Origin: Locusta migratoria
Lineage: Eukaryota > Arthropoda > Insecta > Orthoptera > Acrididae
Direction: 5' to 3'
DNA length: 64,000 nt
NCBI GenBank assembly: GCA_026315105.1
Contig: CM048755.1
Span: 214,818,333-214,882,332, forward strand
Below, piece by piece: positions 1 to 11,149 of the stretch. The position numbers and the translations under genes were made by a program. The notes below the pieces were generated by a model. The model had not been told where the DNA came from and made no database searches. It worked only from the letters and a program-made list of their open reading frames with translations. Within the stretch, counting starts at the first letter, position 1; every line of letters starts with the position of its first letter.

Positions 1-960
1 CCTGCTGTTCATGCAGTAACATTAGACACAATAAATAGAATATCTTATAGACTGCAAGAACTCATTACTGTGGAAGTAGATGGATAGTAAAGTGTTATTG
101 AATGGGTAGGACTTCCTATGAAAACTTTTTAAAATGTGTTCATCGTTGATCACTACAGAACGAATCAAAAACTTTCAATAATTAACAAAAGCCTTCAGTT
201 ACAATTGACGACCTCTAGAACAAGGTACTATGCCATCTACAGGTAATTGTTGAATTTAAGAAAATTTATGATGCATTTCCGTTTGTCACTCTTACAATTT
301 TTCGTTTAAAAGTTAACTTGTGGGCAATTATTCTTCCAAACGATGATCCACAAACTGATGCAGCAAGGGTTCGCTATTCCGTGATACGGTTCAGTCTCCC
401 ATCGTTTTTCCTCTGTTGTACTTTTTGTTCGTATGTCTTCCTCACTTGAGTTATTCTCTGCATATCATTTTTTCTCCCAGTCCAAATTTTCTCTCCAACC
501 AATCGTGGGTCGTTCACAGTGTAAATCTAACTGCTTGAAAATTATATTATTATATTCTTGTATGGTATCTTTTAATGAGAGGAACACTCCAGCAGAACAG
601 ATAAATTAATTTAGCTGTAGTTTATATTACATACCGTAGAAACACTCAATTCGGTGAAATCTGCAGCGTATCACTGTTCGGCTTCCTTCGCCAGGCGATG
701 CAATGCAGTCAGTAGATGATATAATTTTAGACGCGTTGCTGAATATGTGACCGCGAACGCTAATACTGTGGCATGACGCAAAATTTGCCAACCTAATACC
801 TTGTATCAGGTGTTTCATTTTCAAACCAGCAAGGATTCCACGGTTTCCGCTAGCAAACGTGATATTGCATCGTCATAATCGAAAGTTCTTCCAGTGTCCT
901 TGTTCATCTGCGAATTAAATAGGTTGCAGTGCTTATGAAATTAGAAATGCGAATGTCTAT
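1..960. other. unassigned AT-rich sequence
   Basis: No coding region, tRNA-like box pair or terminal repeat stands out. Reading frames are short and none shows a recognisable domain. Most likely intronic or intergenic DNA, or a repeat too old to recognise by eye. Confidence 0.5.
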
Positions 961-964
961 GAAG

Positions 965-1220
965 ATAGTGAAAACTGCACTGGACAAAACAATTAGTGGA
1001 TCAGTAGAGATATCTAGGTTCTGAAGCACTGTCATCGACAGAATGAATTACAATGGTTCGAAGTTTTTCTGTCGTTTCTATGGAGTTAGACAAAAACATT
1101 GCGGCAGCTGAGAATGCTAATAACAGAAAGTTGATGAAGAGGGGTTTGGTGTTGATTTACGTTTACTCTACCAAAGGAATTACACAAGCAGTTCGGTTCA
1201 GAAAGTGTAGTGAGCAGGTA
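965..1220 (+). mobile_element. Tc1-like element, 5' end fragment
   Basis: This stretch matches the first ~220 bp of the Tc1-like element at 20007-21464. Shared words include GAGATATCTAGGTTCTGAA, then TGTCATCG, then AATGGTTCGA, in the same order and spacing. It breaks off at about 1220, where LINE-like sequence begins, so the transposase body is absent. It is non-coding end sequence, so no protein is expected. Confidence 0.65.
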
Positions 1221-1239
1221 GTCTTTCGAAATTAAGAAT

Positions 1240-1645
1240 GCGAGTGTAGATCACATATGGCTTACATTCAAAGAAATAATATCGACAACCTTTGCCAGAT
1301 TCATACCCAGCAAATTACTAAAAGAGGGGGCTGACCCGACGTGGTAAAGGTTATATCACTGTTACAAAAGCAAAGAAAAAAATCATACAAAATTTAAACG
1401 CACAAACAATCCCCAAGACTGGTAATCCTTTACTGAATCTAGAAATTTAGCTCGAATTTTAATGAGAGAAGCTTACAATATTTACCACAACGAAACCATT
1501 TCACGTAATTTGATAGAGGATCCTAATAAATTCTGGTCGTATGTAAAGTGTACTAGCGGCAAAACACAAACAATACCGTCATTACACGATATAAATGGTA
1601 ACTATGGCGGCCTCACATCAATACGGGATAAAAGCAAAAGGAAAA
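1240..1645 (+). mobile_element. LINE ORF2 fragment (endonuclease-RT linker)
   Basis: A decayed stretch of a CR1/Jockey-like non-LTR retrotransposon. Frames read a WxTFKEII-like start, then MREAYNIYHNETISRNL and KFWSYVKCTSGKT, the typical linker between the endonuclease and reverse transcriptase domains of this group. The frame is broken by stops, and neither flanking domain is present. The same linker logic is seen in antisense near 46.0-46.2 kb. Confidence 0.6.
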
Positions 1646-1991
1646 GAAGGAAATGTGTTACTGTGGTGTCGTGAAAACTGCGCCCAGCGAAGTTTGTGCA
1701 CAGTTAAATTTGCGCACAGAAAGAGTCGAGGAAGGGTTCACTGATCCACTTGCCCAGCAGGCAGAAGAATCGAGGGACGCTACCTGTAGGTTTGCGAGTT
1801 CCCACTTTCAAGTCATTATAGAAGGAGAGAGAGAGCTATTTTATCAACTATATTGTTGCTGCTATTGAGAGATTGTTTTCATTGATTAAGATTTAAAAAT
1901 CATCTAAGTCTTTTTTTAATTATTATTTTTTTATTTCTGGGGAAATGTAGTTTAGAATATATTCGAAAACATAGGTGATACTGCCCAAGCC
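1646..1991. other. unassigned sequence
   Basis: Follows the LINE fragment but has no recognisable LINE motif. Short frames only. Ends in T-rich sequence just before the SINE at 2002. Confidence 0.4.
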
Positions 1992-2001
1992 AAGCGGGAT
2001 T

Positions 2002-2077
2002 GGCCGTGCGCTCTAAGGCGTTTTGCTGCAGATTGGACGTCTGCTCCCCGTTGGAGATTCGAGTCCTCCCTTGGACA

Positions 2078-2119
<42 letters not shown>

Positions 2120-2310
2120 GTCGCCGCGGTGGAGTGGCCGAGCGCTGTAAGGCACTCTGTTGCAGAGCGCGCGGTTGCTCTCCATCGGAGGTTCGAGTCC
2201 GCCCTTGGGCATGGGTGTGTATGTGTGTGTTGTCCTTAGCACAAGTGAGATCAAGTTAGTTTATGTAGTTTGTAACGCTAGGGACTGATTACCGCATGGG
2301 GCCCATTTCT
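2002..2310 (+). mobile_element. SINE-A, dimeric copy with two tRNA-like heads
   Basis: SINE-A is the dominant repeat of this window. It has a tRNA-like head with A box (GTGGCCGAGCGGTC type) and B box (GGTTCGAATCC type), then a core with AGTTTGTAAG and GGGACTGATGACC. This copy has two heads: one at about 2002-2078, then a (TG)n tract, then a second head from about 2121 and the usual core. The whole unit is flanked by the 10-bp direct repeat AAGCGGGATT at 1992-2001 and 2311-2320. The two heads therefore appear to have inserted as one unit. RNA polymerase III type; no protein. Confidence 0.85.
2080..2119. repeat. (TG)n microsatellite
   Basis: About 20 TG units inside the dimeric SINE-A, at the place where the first head passes into its TG-rich core. 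It probably expanded from the short GTGTGT run that many SINE-A copies carry after the head. Confidence 0.95.
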
Positions 2311-2583
2311 AAGCGGGATTCATCATTGAAAACAATTCTACTGCAGCCTAGACAATTCTATGCCGAATATTCGTCATTGAAGGGGCGAAGATTGGGGTTT
2401 AAAGCTCCATTGACGCAGGGTTCATTAGAGATGGCGTCACTGAAACTCAATTTGCACGTGTTCTGGGTGTCCTCTGACTATTGCTTGGTACTCATGTTGC
2501 GTCGTCCCTCTAGGTCCTCCCACCGCTTCCTTCTTGACGCTGCATTCGGCTATGCTTTTTTATTTTTATTTTAAATATTTTTA

Positions 2584-2754
2584 AAGCTATGGGGCCAAAT
2601 TGCAGTGATCATCAGTCCCTTGACTTACTAACTACTTAAACAAACTTACGCTAAGGACAACACACATACACGCACAGCCGAGGGAGGGCTCGAATCTCTG
2701 ACGGAGAACAGACGCGCACTCCGCAGCAAGGCGCTTTACAGCGCTCGGCCATTG
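2584..2754 (-). mobile_element. SINE-A copy
   Basis: On the minus strand the core is followed by the (CA)-rich link, a degenerate B box (CTCGAATCTC on the plus strand) and the A-box end at GCGCTCGGCC. No clear target-site duplication, and divergent from the younger copies. Confidence 0.8.
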
Positions 2755-2759
2755 TTCAT

Positions 2760-3158
2760 CCGTTCGAGTCAGCAGAATTAATGGAATACTTCCTATTTAA
2801 ATATTGAGCGTTTCTCCGCGTTACTGCATCTAGTTTATTTGAGCCCAGCTTTATGTCTTCACCTATGCTTATATCTATGTATGTCGTTCACGGGCCTGTA
2901 TGCGAGACATAAATATTGCCCAGCTGATAACACGGAATGATGTTCTCAAAGATATAATGCGGTGGTATCGACATGTCCCCTGTTTACTATCATTGTCAGC
3001 TACGCATGAAATCACGCTGCATCGCTTCACATTATCCAACGGCCGCCAAAGTTTAGCGTTGACTCTTGTATCTGTATAAATGCAAATTTGTGACCTGTTA
3101 GCATGTCTCTTTCTTTGTATTAGAAAGATTTCCGTCTGGCAACAGGGAACGGAACAGA
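2760..3158. other. unassigned sequence
   Basis: About 400 bp between two SINEs. A 96-codon minus frame (2875-3165) has no recognised domain and no support as a gene. Confidence 0.4.
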
Positions 3159-3172
3159 GTAACACTAATTAT

Positions 3173-3366
3173 CAAATGTTTGTAAATCTATGGGACTTAA
3201 CTTCTTTGGTTATTAGTCCCTAGGCTTACAAACTATTTAAAATAAGTTTAACTATCATAAGGACAGCACGGACACACATGCCCAAGGGAGGACTCGAATC
3301 TCCGACGGCGAGCAACCGCGCGTTCCGCAGCAAGGCTCCTTGGTGCGCCAGGCCATTCGACCACGG
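3173..3366 (-). mobile_element. SINE-A copy with 14-bp TSD
   Basis: Complete minus-strand SINE-A, core at the left and tRNA-like head at the right. Perfect 14-bp direct repeat GTAACACTAATTAT at 3159-3172 and 3367-3380, the mark of LINE-mediated insertion. Confidence 0.92.
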
Positions 3367-3380
3367 GTAACACTAATTAT

Positions 3381-4035
3381 TTTATCCTAACAGGGAGATT
3401 ACTTGCAAGGTATACCTTTGACGTGAAACGCCTGGAACCGCACGAAACCATGCTTGCAACGACACTCGATCGTAAAAAAGTGATCTGTCTCAATTACATA
3501 CAATAAGTTGCATATTGAGACAAATGACATTTTAATAGAGACGAAGTAACAAGGTGTCAATGCCATACGAGGGAAAATTATACAGGGTATTTCTAAAGTA
3601 CACAGTCAAATTTCGGTAGGTTTAAAGGCTGCCTTAGGAACAAATTGAGGATAGGACACCTTGTACGGTAATATCCAGTGACGCTATGAGCACTTCTTTA
3701 CCTTTGACATTGCGAAACAAATATTTTCTGTTGAAAATTTTCACATTTTCACGTTTTGGGAAGAGGTAATGTGGACCAAACCAAGAAATAAAGTTCCAGT
3801 AAACATGGTCTCTAAAATGCATAAAGTAAGAGCATGGGAACTTCATCATTTCCGATACTGCCAACATGTCACTTCTACTAGACAAGTAGTCATAGCTCTT
3901 AAGCTATGGATGTTAGAGACCACGTTTAACAGACTTTTCTTCTTGTTTTGATCACTACTACCTCGTCCCAAAACATGGAATGAAAAGATGTTGCACTAGG
4001 AGAGATACCTCTCGAAGTTTGTCAGTCTATTACAG
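3381..4035. other. unassigned sequence
   Basis: No supported feature. The two short overlapping frames around 3634-3951 lie on opposite strands and match nothing I recognise. Confidence 0.4.
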
Positions 4036-4039
4036 TAAT

Positions 4040-4860
4040 TTCCCATGTGTAATTCAATAACGTCTGCGTATCATAACAATTCTGCTAAAGCAGAATTATT
4101 TAACATAGCTTTCCGAAATTCCTGCACCAAGGACGACGAAGCAAATACTCCAGTATTCGTACCAAGAACAGCTGACAGCATGCGTAATTCAGAAGTAGAT
4201 AACCCTGGAGTATTAAAGTAACTTAAATCACTTAACAAAAGTAAGTCTCCCGGACCCGATTGTATACCAATTAGGTTCCTTTCAGAGTATGCAGATGCAA
4301 TAGCACTATACCTAACTATGATACACAACCGCTCGCTCAGCGAAAGATCCGTACCCAAAGACTAGAAAGTTGCACAGGTCACTACAATATTCAAGAAAAG
4401 AAATAGGAGTGATCTTCAGCATTACAGGCCTATATCAATGACATCGGTTTGCAGCAGGATTTTAGAGCACATACTCTCCTCAAATATTACCAACTACCTC
4501 GAAGAGAACAACCTATTGACCCATAGTCAACACGGATTCACAAAACATCGCTCCTGTAAAACCCAGCTATCTCTTTACTCACATGATCTGATGATTGCCA
4601 TTGACAAGGAATGTCAAATATATTCCTTATTTCTATATTTCCGGAAGGCTTCTGACACTGTACCTCAGAAGCGTCTTCTAATCGAATTGCGTGCTTATAG
4701 AAAATCGCCACAGTTGTGCGATTGGATACGTGATTTCCAGTTTTGAAAGGACACAGTACGTTGTAATTGACGGAAAGTCATCGAGCAGAATAGAAGTGAT
4801 ATCTGGCGTTCTCCAGGGAAGTGTTATTCGGCCCCTACTGTTCCTTATTTTTATAAACGA
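4040..4860 (+). mobile_element. LINE reverse transcriptase fragment (CR1/Jockey-like)
   Basis: Decayed ORF2. In order it reads an AELFNIAFR-like lead-in, KSKSPGPDCIPIRFLSEYA, HYRPISMTSVCSRILEHIL, the HGFTKHRSCKTQLSLYSHD motif, LFLYFRKASDTVPQKRLL (palm motif A region, DF changed to YF) and LQGSVIRPLLFLIFIND. Stops at about 4221 and 4746 and frameshifts make it non-functional. It stops at the IND motif exactly where the Helitron-like element at 4861 begins, before the catalytic FADD box. The same family lies antisense at 37.5-38.8 kb. Confidence 0.85.
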
Positions 4861-5734
4861 CTAGCTGTAAACGCCGCGTTGCCCCGGTGTTTATTTATTC
4901 TACAATCTCGTAGTCCACATCTCCTCCCCCCCTCTCTCTGCTTCCACCTCTTTCTCTCCCATCTCTCTGTTCGTTTCCACCTTTCCCTCTCTCGGCAAAG
5001 CTTTCTGCAAGGCACCCTCTGTCATATACCATACAAACATTTATGTACCCATTGATTTTCCTCTTGGTTTAAAGGTCATGGATGCAAAAATTAATAAAGA
5101 TTGGAGCAAAACTTTGCATTTTGTAAAAGTTTATACAAACAGTGACATTCCTGTTGTTGTTGTTTTTTTGTTTTTTTTTTTTTTTTTTTTTTTTCATGGT
5201 ATAGTGTGCAAAATTTCATCAATATCCGAACAAAACTATAGATTTCTATGCAAGAGAAATGCAGGCGCACATTGAGAAACGCACTTTGTTGTTCTCAAAT
5301 ATTCCAGTTTTATTTCATACAACCCTTGTTCTGAGATTAACGAAAACAATAAAAAAAGGATCTGTAAAATCGGTCTAGCTGTTCTCAAGTTATGGTGAGA
5401 CCAAGGTTTTTAGGGATCCATTTATATGTTGCGAAGTACCCTCCAACATGCACCGTGTGAAACATAAGTTAGAAGGTGACCTTCCTCTTCCTCTTGTTTT
5501 GAAGGTCAAGCGTGCGAAATTTCGTGAAGATCGGAATGAAACTGTATATTTCTTGAGTCTGTAGGAGACGTATACTCTGCCATGCACCTATCATAAACTA
5601 CTTTCTTAGCTGACGTTTGCTACCTATAAACTACATTCCTGCCAAATTTCAGCTTCATAGGTGAAGTAGTTTTCGAGATTTGGTATTTAGTCAGTGAGTG
5701 AGTGAGTGACCTTTCGCTTTTATATAGATAGAGA
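4861..5734 (-). mobile_element. non-autonomous Helitron-like element
   Basis: On the minus strand it starts with TC (5734-5733, in TCTCTATCTATATAAAAG) and ends with an 8-bp hairpin (arms 4869-4876 and 4885-4892, one G-T pair) followed by CTAG at 4864-4861. It sits between an A and a T (plus-strand A4860 and T5735). TC start, hairpin plus CTRR end and A/T target are the Helitron signature. No Rep/helicase frame, so non-autonomous if correct. Inside are diverged ~50-bp repeats around a GGTTTxAAGGTCA-like word. It interrupts a LINE reverse transcriptase. Alternative: another element class sharing such ends. Confidence 0.6.
5162..5194. repeat. poly-T tract
   Basis: A T-run of about 32 bases with one G, inside the Helitron-like element. 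Confidence 0.95.
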
Positions 5735-5735
5735 T

Positions 5736-6211
5736 TAAGAAAACAGATTGCTTAATTTTGGATTCAAGAGAATTAAGGGAGACTTGCAGAGTGAAATAAC
5801 TAGTAACATGCAAATTTGTAATGCTAACTTTATTTGATACAAGGTCATGCCTGATGCGAAAGTTTTAGGGCATCTACAGCGAAACTGTTGTGAGCGTAGA
5901 ATTCTTTTCATTTCATCATTTTGTGTATGTGTGAGTGTGTGGAGAGAAGGGGGGTCAGTTACAAAACGCTTCAAAACGTCTGAAATTACATGCAAACTTT
6001 GTTGCAGGTCCCTAACTACTCTCATTTTCCAATAATTGACGCATAAATTTGGGCATTCTTACTCGTTGGCCTCTCATTATTTATGACGTCATATCTCCTG
6101 AGCTATGTGACGTGCTCTTTTGTTTTTGTGTCACGAACCTTAGTAGGCGTAGTTCACCAAAGTTTCATTGTAATCGGATGAATGTTTTATGAACACATAG
6201 AGGACATACAC

Positions 6212-6214
<3 letters not shown>
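5736..6214. other. unassigned, possible second repeat end
   Basis: No coding signal. The right part (GTTCACCAAAGTTTCATTG, then ATGAACACATAGAGGAC) resembles the style of the Helitron-like element next door, but I see no terminal hairpin. Whether the interrupted LINE resumes at 5735 is not clear. Confidence 0.3.

Positions 6215-6263
<49 letters not shown>
6215..6263. repeat. (AT)n microsatellite
   Basis: About 24 uninterrupted AT units. Confidence 0.97.
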
Positions 6264-6264
<1 letters not shown>

Positions 6265-6464
6265 CACTCCGAATAGCTCTTTTACAAGGAGGCCACATGG
6301 GTATCGGATTTTAGAATTTTTTTATATTTATGGTACGTGTAGCTCTTAACTGAAGTAAAATTCAAAGCCATTCCACGGAACTCTAAAAAATTCTGGAGAA
6401 AATCGACTTTGAAAATTTTCCAAGTAAATATTAAGTACCAATCATTAAATGAATTGCAGCATCT

Positions 6465-6545
6465 GTTAGTGTAGCTCAGATGGTAGCGTCATGGTCTAGT
6501 AGCCCATGGTCGGTGGTGGGAATCCTATCGTGCCAGTTTTATTTT
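6465..6545 (+). mobile_element. tRNA-like SINE head or tRNA relic
   Basis: Contains an A-box-like TAGCTCAGATGGTAGCG and, 30 bases on, a degenerate B box (GGTGGTGGGAATCC). Followed by a T-rich TTTTATTTTA tail. It does not fold into a clean cloverleaf by eye and differs from SINE-A. A decayed SINE head or tRNA pseudogene is most likely. Confidence 0.4.
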
Positions 6546-6865
6546 ATTTTATTTTTTTTACATTGTGTCAAATACTTACACAATTTTAATATCTAAAGGT
6601 ACTTTTTACGAAAAGCACCGTATTTTTCTTTATTCGTAATTTTCTATGTTTTATGGAGGGTTGTTAATAATGATGGTTTCAATCAGTCACATTTTTTATG
6701 GTATTGGCTCCACTATTAGTTGACGACCGTAGTCTTTGATTGTTCAGTTTGTGAAGAGCTACGGCACTGTCTTTGGAAAGTCATCTCAATAGCTACTAAT
6801 GGCTTTCCAAGCAGCTAACACACTGAACCACCGTTTTACATGACAAGGTTTTCAGATCGTCTACG

Positions 6866-7252
6866 TACACATAATCAAAAACTGGCACAAATGATAAGTG
6901 TGAAGTCATCCATATGACCACTAAAAGAAATCCATCAAACTTCAGTTACACAATAAATCAGTCAAATTTACAGGCCGTCAATTCACCTAAATACCTAGGA
7001 ATAACAATTACGAACAACTAAAATTGGAAAGAACACACAGAAAATATTGTAGGAAAGGCGACCCAAAGGCTACGTTTCATTGGAAGAACACTTAGAAGAT
7101 GAGTGATTTCTGCTAAAGAAACTGCCTACAGTGCACTTGTGCATCCTATTTTGGAGTGTTATTGCACATTGTGGGATACACACCAGGTGGGACTGACGGA
7201 CGATTTAGAGAAAGTTCGGAGGAAAACAGCTCGTTTTGTATTATAGCGATAT
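6866..7252 (+). mobile_element. LINE 3' coding fragment, left part
   Basis: The post-RT region of the CR1/Jockey-like family. Frames read NSPKYLGITITNN, NWKEHTENIVGKATQRLRF, SALVHPILECYCTLWDTHQ and VRRKTARFVL, broken by stops. It halts at about 7252 and the expected continuation (GAGAGAGTATCACGGAAATG) appears only at 9008, so one element was split by a 1.75-kb insertion. Confidence 0.8.
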
Positions 7253-9003
7253 AGGGTAAATGTAGCCTGTTATTAAAATAAGCAAGATCTCGGGGAGTTG
7301 AGATCCGCAAATGAAAGTTAAAACGCTCACTGCTGCTCTAAATTACTTTATGAATGGCCACAGTACATGCTCAATGGAAATTTATCTAAGTGCTCACTCC
7401 TTAAGGGAGCAGCCAACATTCTAACAAATACAAAATCAAAGTTAAAAAATTAATGAATAGATAATTAAACACGGGGCAGGGAGTGTGAAATCATAAAGCA
7501 GAGGTTTGATACTTTAAAATCATAATCTATTCAGTAAAATAACAAGCAAATAAATGTGGGGAAACCGAATTAATCACACATCTTGTACAAAAATAAATTA
7601 AATCATATAATTACTGCCCACATTTAAATTGTTTCTGCTCTTTATGAATATGAAGGTAATGTGGGAGGAAATTTTCAAACACACAATGGGTAGCTGAAAG
7701 CACATTCATTCATACACAGACACGCACATAACACATGGCAATACATTACTCTCTGGGAACACTTGATAGCAGTGGTGAAATGAGGCGTCGGCGGCGTCTT
7801 GACGAGATGGCAGGTGTCTTGATCACTAATTTTAAGTACACTGTGCACTAAACGAATTCATATTTGGGGAGGCAGCGACTCACTATTCTTAAGTACCACA
7901 TGGTGTGCAACCACGCCGAAATTCATAGCATTTACAAACAGAAATTAGATTAGAATAAGCATGTAAAGCACACATGAGAATTTGTATAGAAGAAAGCTAT
8001 ATTAACAAAAGCATGATTGACCGTTATGAAAGCACGTGGTACAATCGGTCATACAAGACAGGAAAGACGGAATCAAATCAGAAAATCTGAGAAATATTTA
8101 GCATACTCGCGGATACAGAAACAACGTGGAAACGTTAGTTAAAAACATGAAGGAAATTCAAACATACTAGGTTTACATAAAGGCTGAAGGCCACACACGT
8201 GTATTCTAGCTTGAGAAAAACTGGACAAAGAATTAACACTGGAATGAAAATGCGAATAATAAATTTACACTCGCCTCGCATAGCGAAAGAATTACTCAAG
8301 AGAACTATCACTGAAAAACCAAGACTGCCTGATCACAAAGAAAGTAAAGTCCTAACAGCATGCCTTCCCCTCAGCATGATTCGCCGGAGTACTTACTTCC
8401 ACAGTCGTCGGAGCCAGAATGAAGAGTGAAGAGTGTAGCTCTAAGGCCACGAAAAAAAAACTCTCCCCACCATACACCGGATGTAGAGCGCGCTAAAAGC
8501 GATGCAGAGTGTGTTCAGAGACTAGTATTTACCAACCCTTGCTACCTGGCCAAGACAATTCCCTCTACAACCGCTCCCAGAGACGTCTCCTGTCACCTCT
8601 TTCGTCCAGGATTAGGTTGGTACGACACAAAAAACACGGCCACCTAGCCATCTTGCCAAGTAAGCTTGTCTCTGGCCACCCAGCAGACGCTAGCGTAGAC
8701 GACAAACGAAGCCATGTGTTCTTAACTACAGCAAAACTAGGCCTAAGGCGCGAGGCGGCGACTGTAAGCCAGAGCGCGGCAGTCAGTCAGTATTAAAAGC
8801 AACCATCCCCATTCACATGAACACCGGTGGAAACATATGTAAATATGGGGCAAACATATATAGACATGGGGCATTCATCGTTAATAAAAATAATAAAATA
8901 ATTAACACACAGATCGATAAGATTAATGGTGCAGAAACACTTTAGGTTAATGAATAAATTAAAGTGGAATACGAACACACATTGAGTGGACGTGTTTCAA
9001 GAG
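7253..9003. mobile_element. unclassified 1.75-kb insertion splitting a LINE
   Basis: Defined by its flanks: LINE sequence stops at about 7252 and resumes at about 9004 in the same direction. The insert has no reverse transcriptase, transposase or tRNA-like motif I can read. The last third is richer in GC and CpG (8450-8790) and includes overlapping frames at 8199-8796 without known domains. It could be a solo LTR or DNA-transposon remnant. Neither terminal repeats nor a clear TSD were found; ATAGG/AGAGG is a weak candidate. Confidence 0.45.
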
Positions 9004-9335
9004 GAGAGAGTATCACGGAAATGATGCACTAGTTGGGGTGGACATCATTCAAAGAAAGGCGTTATGCTTTGCGGCAAGATCTATTTACGAAATTTCTTTC
9101 ACCAACTTTCTCTTCCGAATGTGAACATATTTTGTTAGCACACACATACATAGGGGGACATGATAATCATTATAAAGTAAGAGAAACCAGATCGAATACT
9201 GGAAGATTCAGGTGTTCCATTTTCCGGCGTGCTATTGGAGAATGGAATATCATCAAAGCGGTTCGATGAACCCCCTGCCATGCTCTTCATTGTGTCTTAC
9301 AGAGTATTTATGTAGATGTAGAATTAACTGTGCCG
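9004..9335 (+). mobile_element. LINE 3' end, right part
   Basis: Resumes the LINE broken at 7252. It has the GGGTGGACATCATTC word, the LFTKFLSPTFSSECEHILL frame, and RSNTGRFRCSIFRRAIGEWN, then the family's 3' terminus with TATTTATGTAGATGTAGAA. The same terminus closes the copies near 18.47 and 48.46 kb. Confidence 0.8.
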
Positions 9336-9630
9336 GAATCACGTGCTCCAACTAATTGTAAAAGGGAAACATACAATTTTTCTATACTCCTAATAGTGCT
9401 TATATAGTCCGCAAAATGCGGATGCGTGACTTCGATTAAGTTAAAACGAAGTTGATGAAAAAACGTTACACATTTCACTAAATCCATCTTTTTATTTCAC
9501 TGAAAATCGCTTTCGTGTAAGAATGCTATATTCCAGCATAGACTTACACTTTGGTTCAGAAGACTGATTGTAAATCAGAGAATGAAGTGTGAAAGTATGG
9601 TGATGAAGTAACGATCATGTATGTCTTCTA

Positions 9631-9809
9631 GCCGCGGCGGTGTGTCCGAGCGCATTGATACGCTATACTCCGATGCGCAAGGTCGCTCCCCGTCGGGGGT
9701 TCGAATCCTACCTCGGGCATGGATGTTTGTGCTCTCTTTAGTATAAGTTAGTTCCTAAGTTGTTTGTTAATTTAGAGACTAATGACCCCGCAGTTAAGTC
9801 CCATTTTTT
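9631..9809 (+). mobile_element. SINE-A copy with 11-bp TSD
   Basis: Head from GCCGCGGCGG with B box GGGTTCGAATCC at about 9700, core ending GACCCCGCAGTTAAGTCCC and a T-rich tail. Perfect repeat TATGTCTTCTA at 9620-9630 and 9810-9820. Confidence 0.92.
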
Positions 9810-10089
9810 TATGTCTTCTACTTTAACTAATTCATCAAAATCCCGCATCTACAGTTTTAGGACTAACGTAAGCAATACCAGATGTGAAGGGTACGTGTTT
9901 CCTACGTTATTATTATAATTACTTTAAGCATGTGCTTATTAAGACTCTTGATTAAAATACAGTGATCCCTGACGTCATCTTATTACGTATAATTTCCATC
10001 CTAGGATATTGATACCTTGTTACTTAGTTTCGGTCTCTTAAAATGTAACGTGATATAATGCAACGTTTTTCATTAAAATGACACAGACT

Positions 10090-10650
10090 ATTTTATGATG
10101 ATCGATTGTTCTAAGCGTGGTATGCTGTGGAAAGAGAGTTCGAGATCAAAGATGTTCCATGTTATACTAATTTCAAAACTCGTTTGTATTGCTCGACTGT
10201 TATACCGGTAACAATATATGGATGTGAAGCATAAACATTTAAAAGTAAACATTAAGAAACTCTTAGTATTAGAAAGAAAATACTTAAGACAATTTTTAAC
10301 CTGTATATGGTGGAAATAATATGGATGCAATGATAAGGAAAAAAAGAGGAATTACGAGGGCTGCACATGCACTGTAAAGTAGTCGACGTGCAATAAAAGA
10401 GAAGGTTGAATCGGGTTCCGCATATAACAAATGTGATTCAGAATAGTCGGCCTGGAATAGCCATATGCAGGACACAGATGAAACGAGAGGAATATGAAGA
10501 CCCAGAATGAGGTGGTGAGATAACATCCGGGAGTACACAGCTAGAGTAAACATCGGCACCAAATGGACAAACAGTGCACTCGACGGCCAGAAATGGAAGA
10601 AGCTCATAGAGCAGGCGTATTATCGGTAAGCCCCGTGCCAAATGTAAGGT
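10090..10650 (+). mobile_element. RTE-like LINE, C-terminal ORF relic
   Basis: Decayed C-terminal part of a non-LTR retrotransposon. Visible pieces are TIYGCEA, KKLLVLERKYLRQ, then RPRMRW and DNIREYTARVNIGTKWTNS and KWKKLIEQAYYR. Several stops and frame changes. The RT palm is not present. Related in layout, but not clearly the same subfamily, to the antisense copy at 39.2-40.9 kb. Confidence 0.65.
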
Positions 10651-11139
10651 AATTTATGTTCTCGTTTTAAAGCAGCAGACTTCCTACTTCTTATATTGTT
10701 CTCAATATCGGATGAGATATTATGTGTCATGCATATTACTCGTTCGACTTTACCACTTCGCTGACGCACGTTGCGACTATCTACCGTCATAGGTAACTTT
10801 GTAGACCGAGAGTCTAGGGCAATCAGAATTTGCTTCTTTTCTGAGTAACAAAATGTGTCGTACAGAGTAGTGCAGTATTAGCATATACTCTGAAGGTACA
10901 AGTATCAGCTGCCTGAGACCGGCAGCGAATTTACAGATACTAGCCCGTAAAGCTATTACTCGGATAGTGTATCGTGGCAGTTTCTGAAGGTGGGATGATT
11001 GGTTCTGTGGTCTCTGAAGTTATAGGCAGAGAGCGTGTCTGTCTGCAGCTTTTCGGTTCTGTCAAGCATTACTGAATGCCACGTGTATTCTTTAATCGAC
11101 TTTATCTATCTTTGTGCTGTGCGTTGCTTTTCGTATCTT
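10651..11139. other. unassigned sequence
   Basis: Nothing supported between the LINE relic and the next SINE. Confidence 0.4.
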
Positions 11140-11149
11140 GTTCACGTTC

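Noticed and set aside
2000..2259. Overlapping plus and minus open frames of 79-100 codons
   Set aside because: They run through SINE heads and a (TG)n tract giving poly-Val/Cys or poly-Thr/His. This is repeat translation, not a gene.
8199..8796. Three overlapping plus frames of 73-95 codons
   Set aside because: Mutually overlapping, no domain, within the unclassified insertion.
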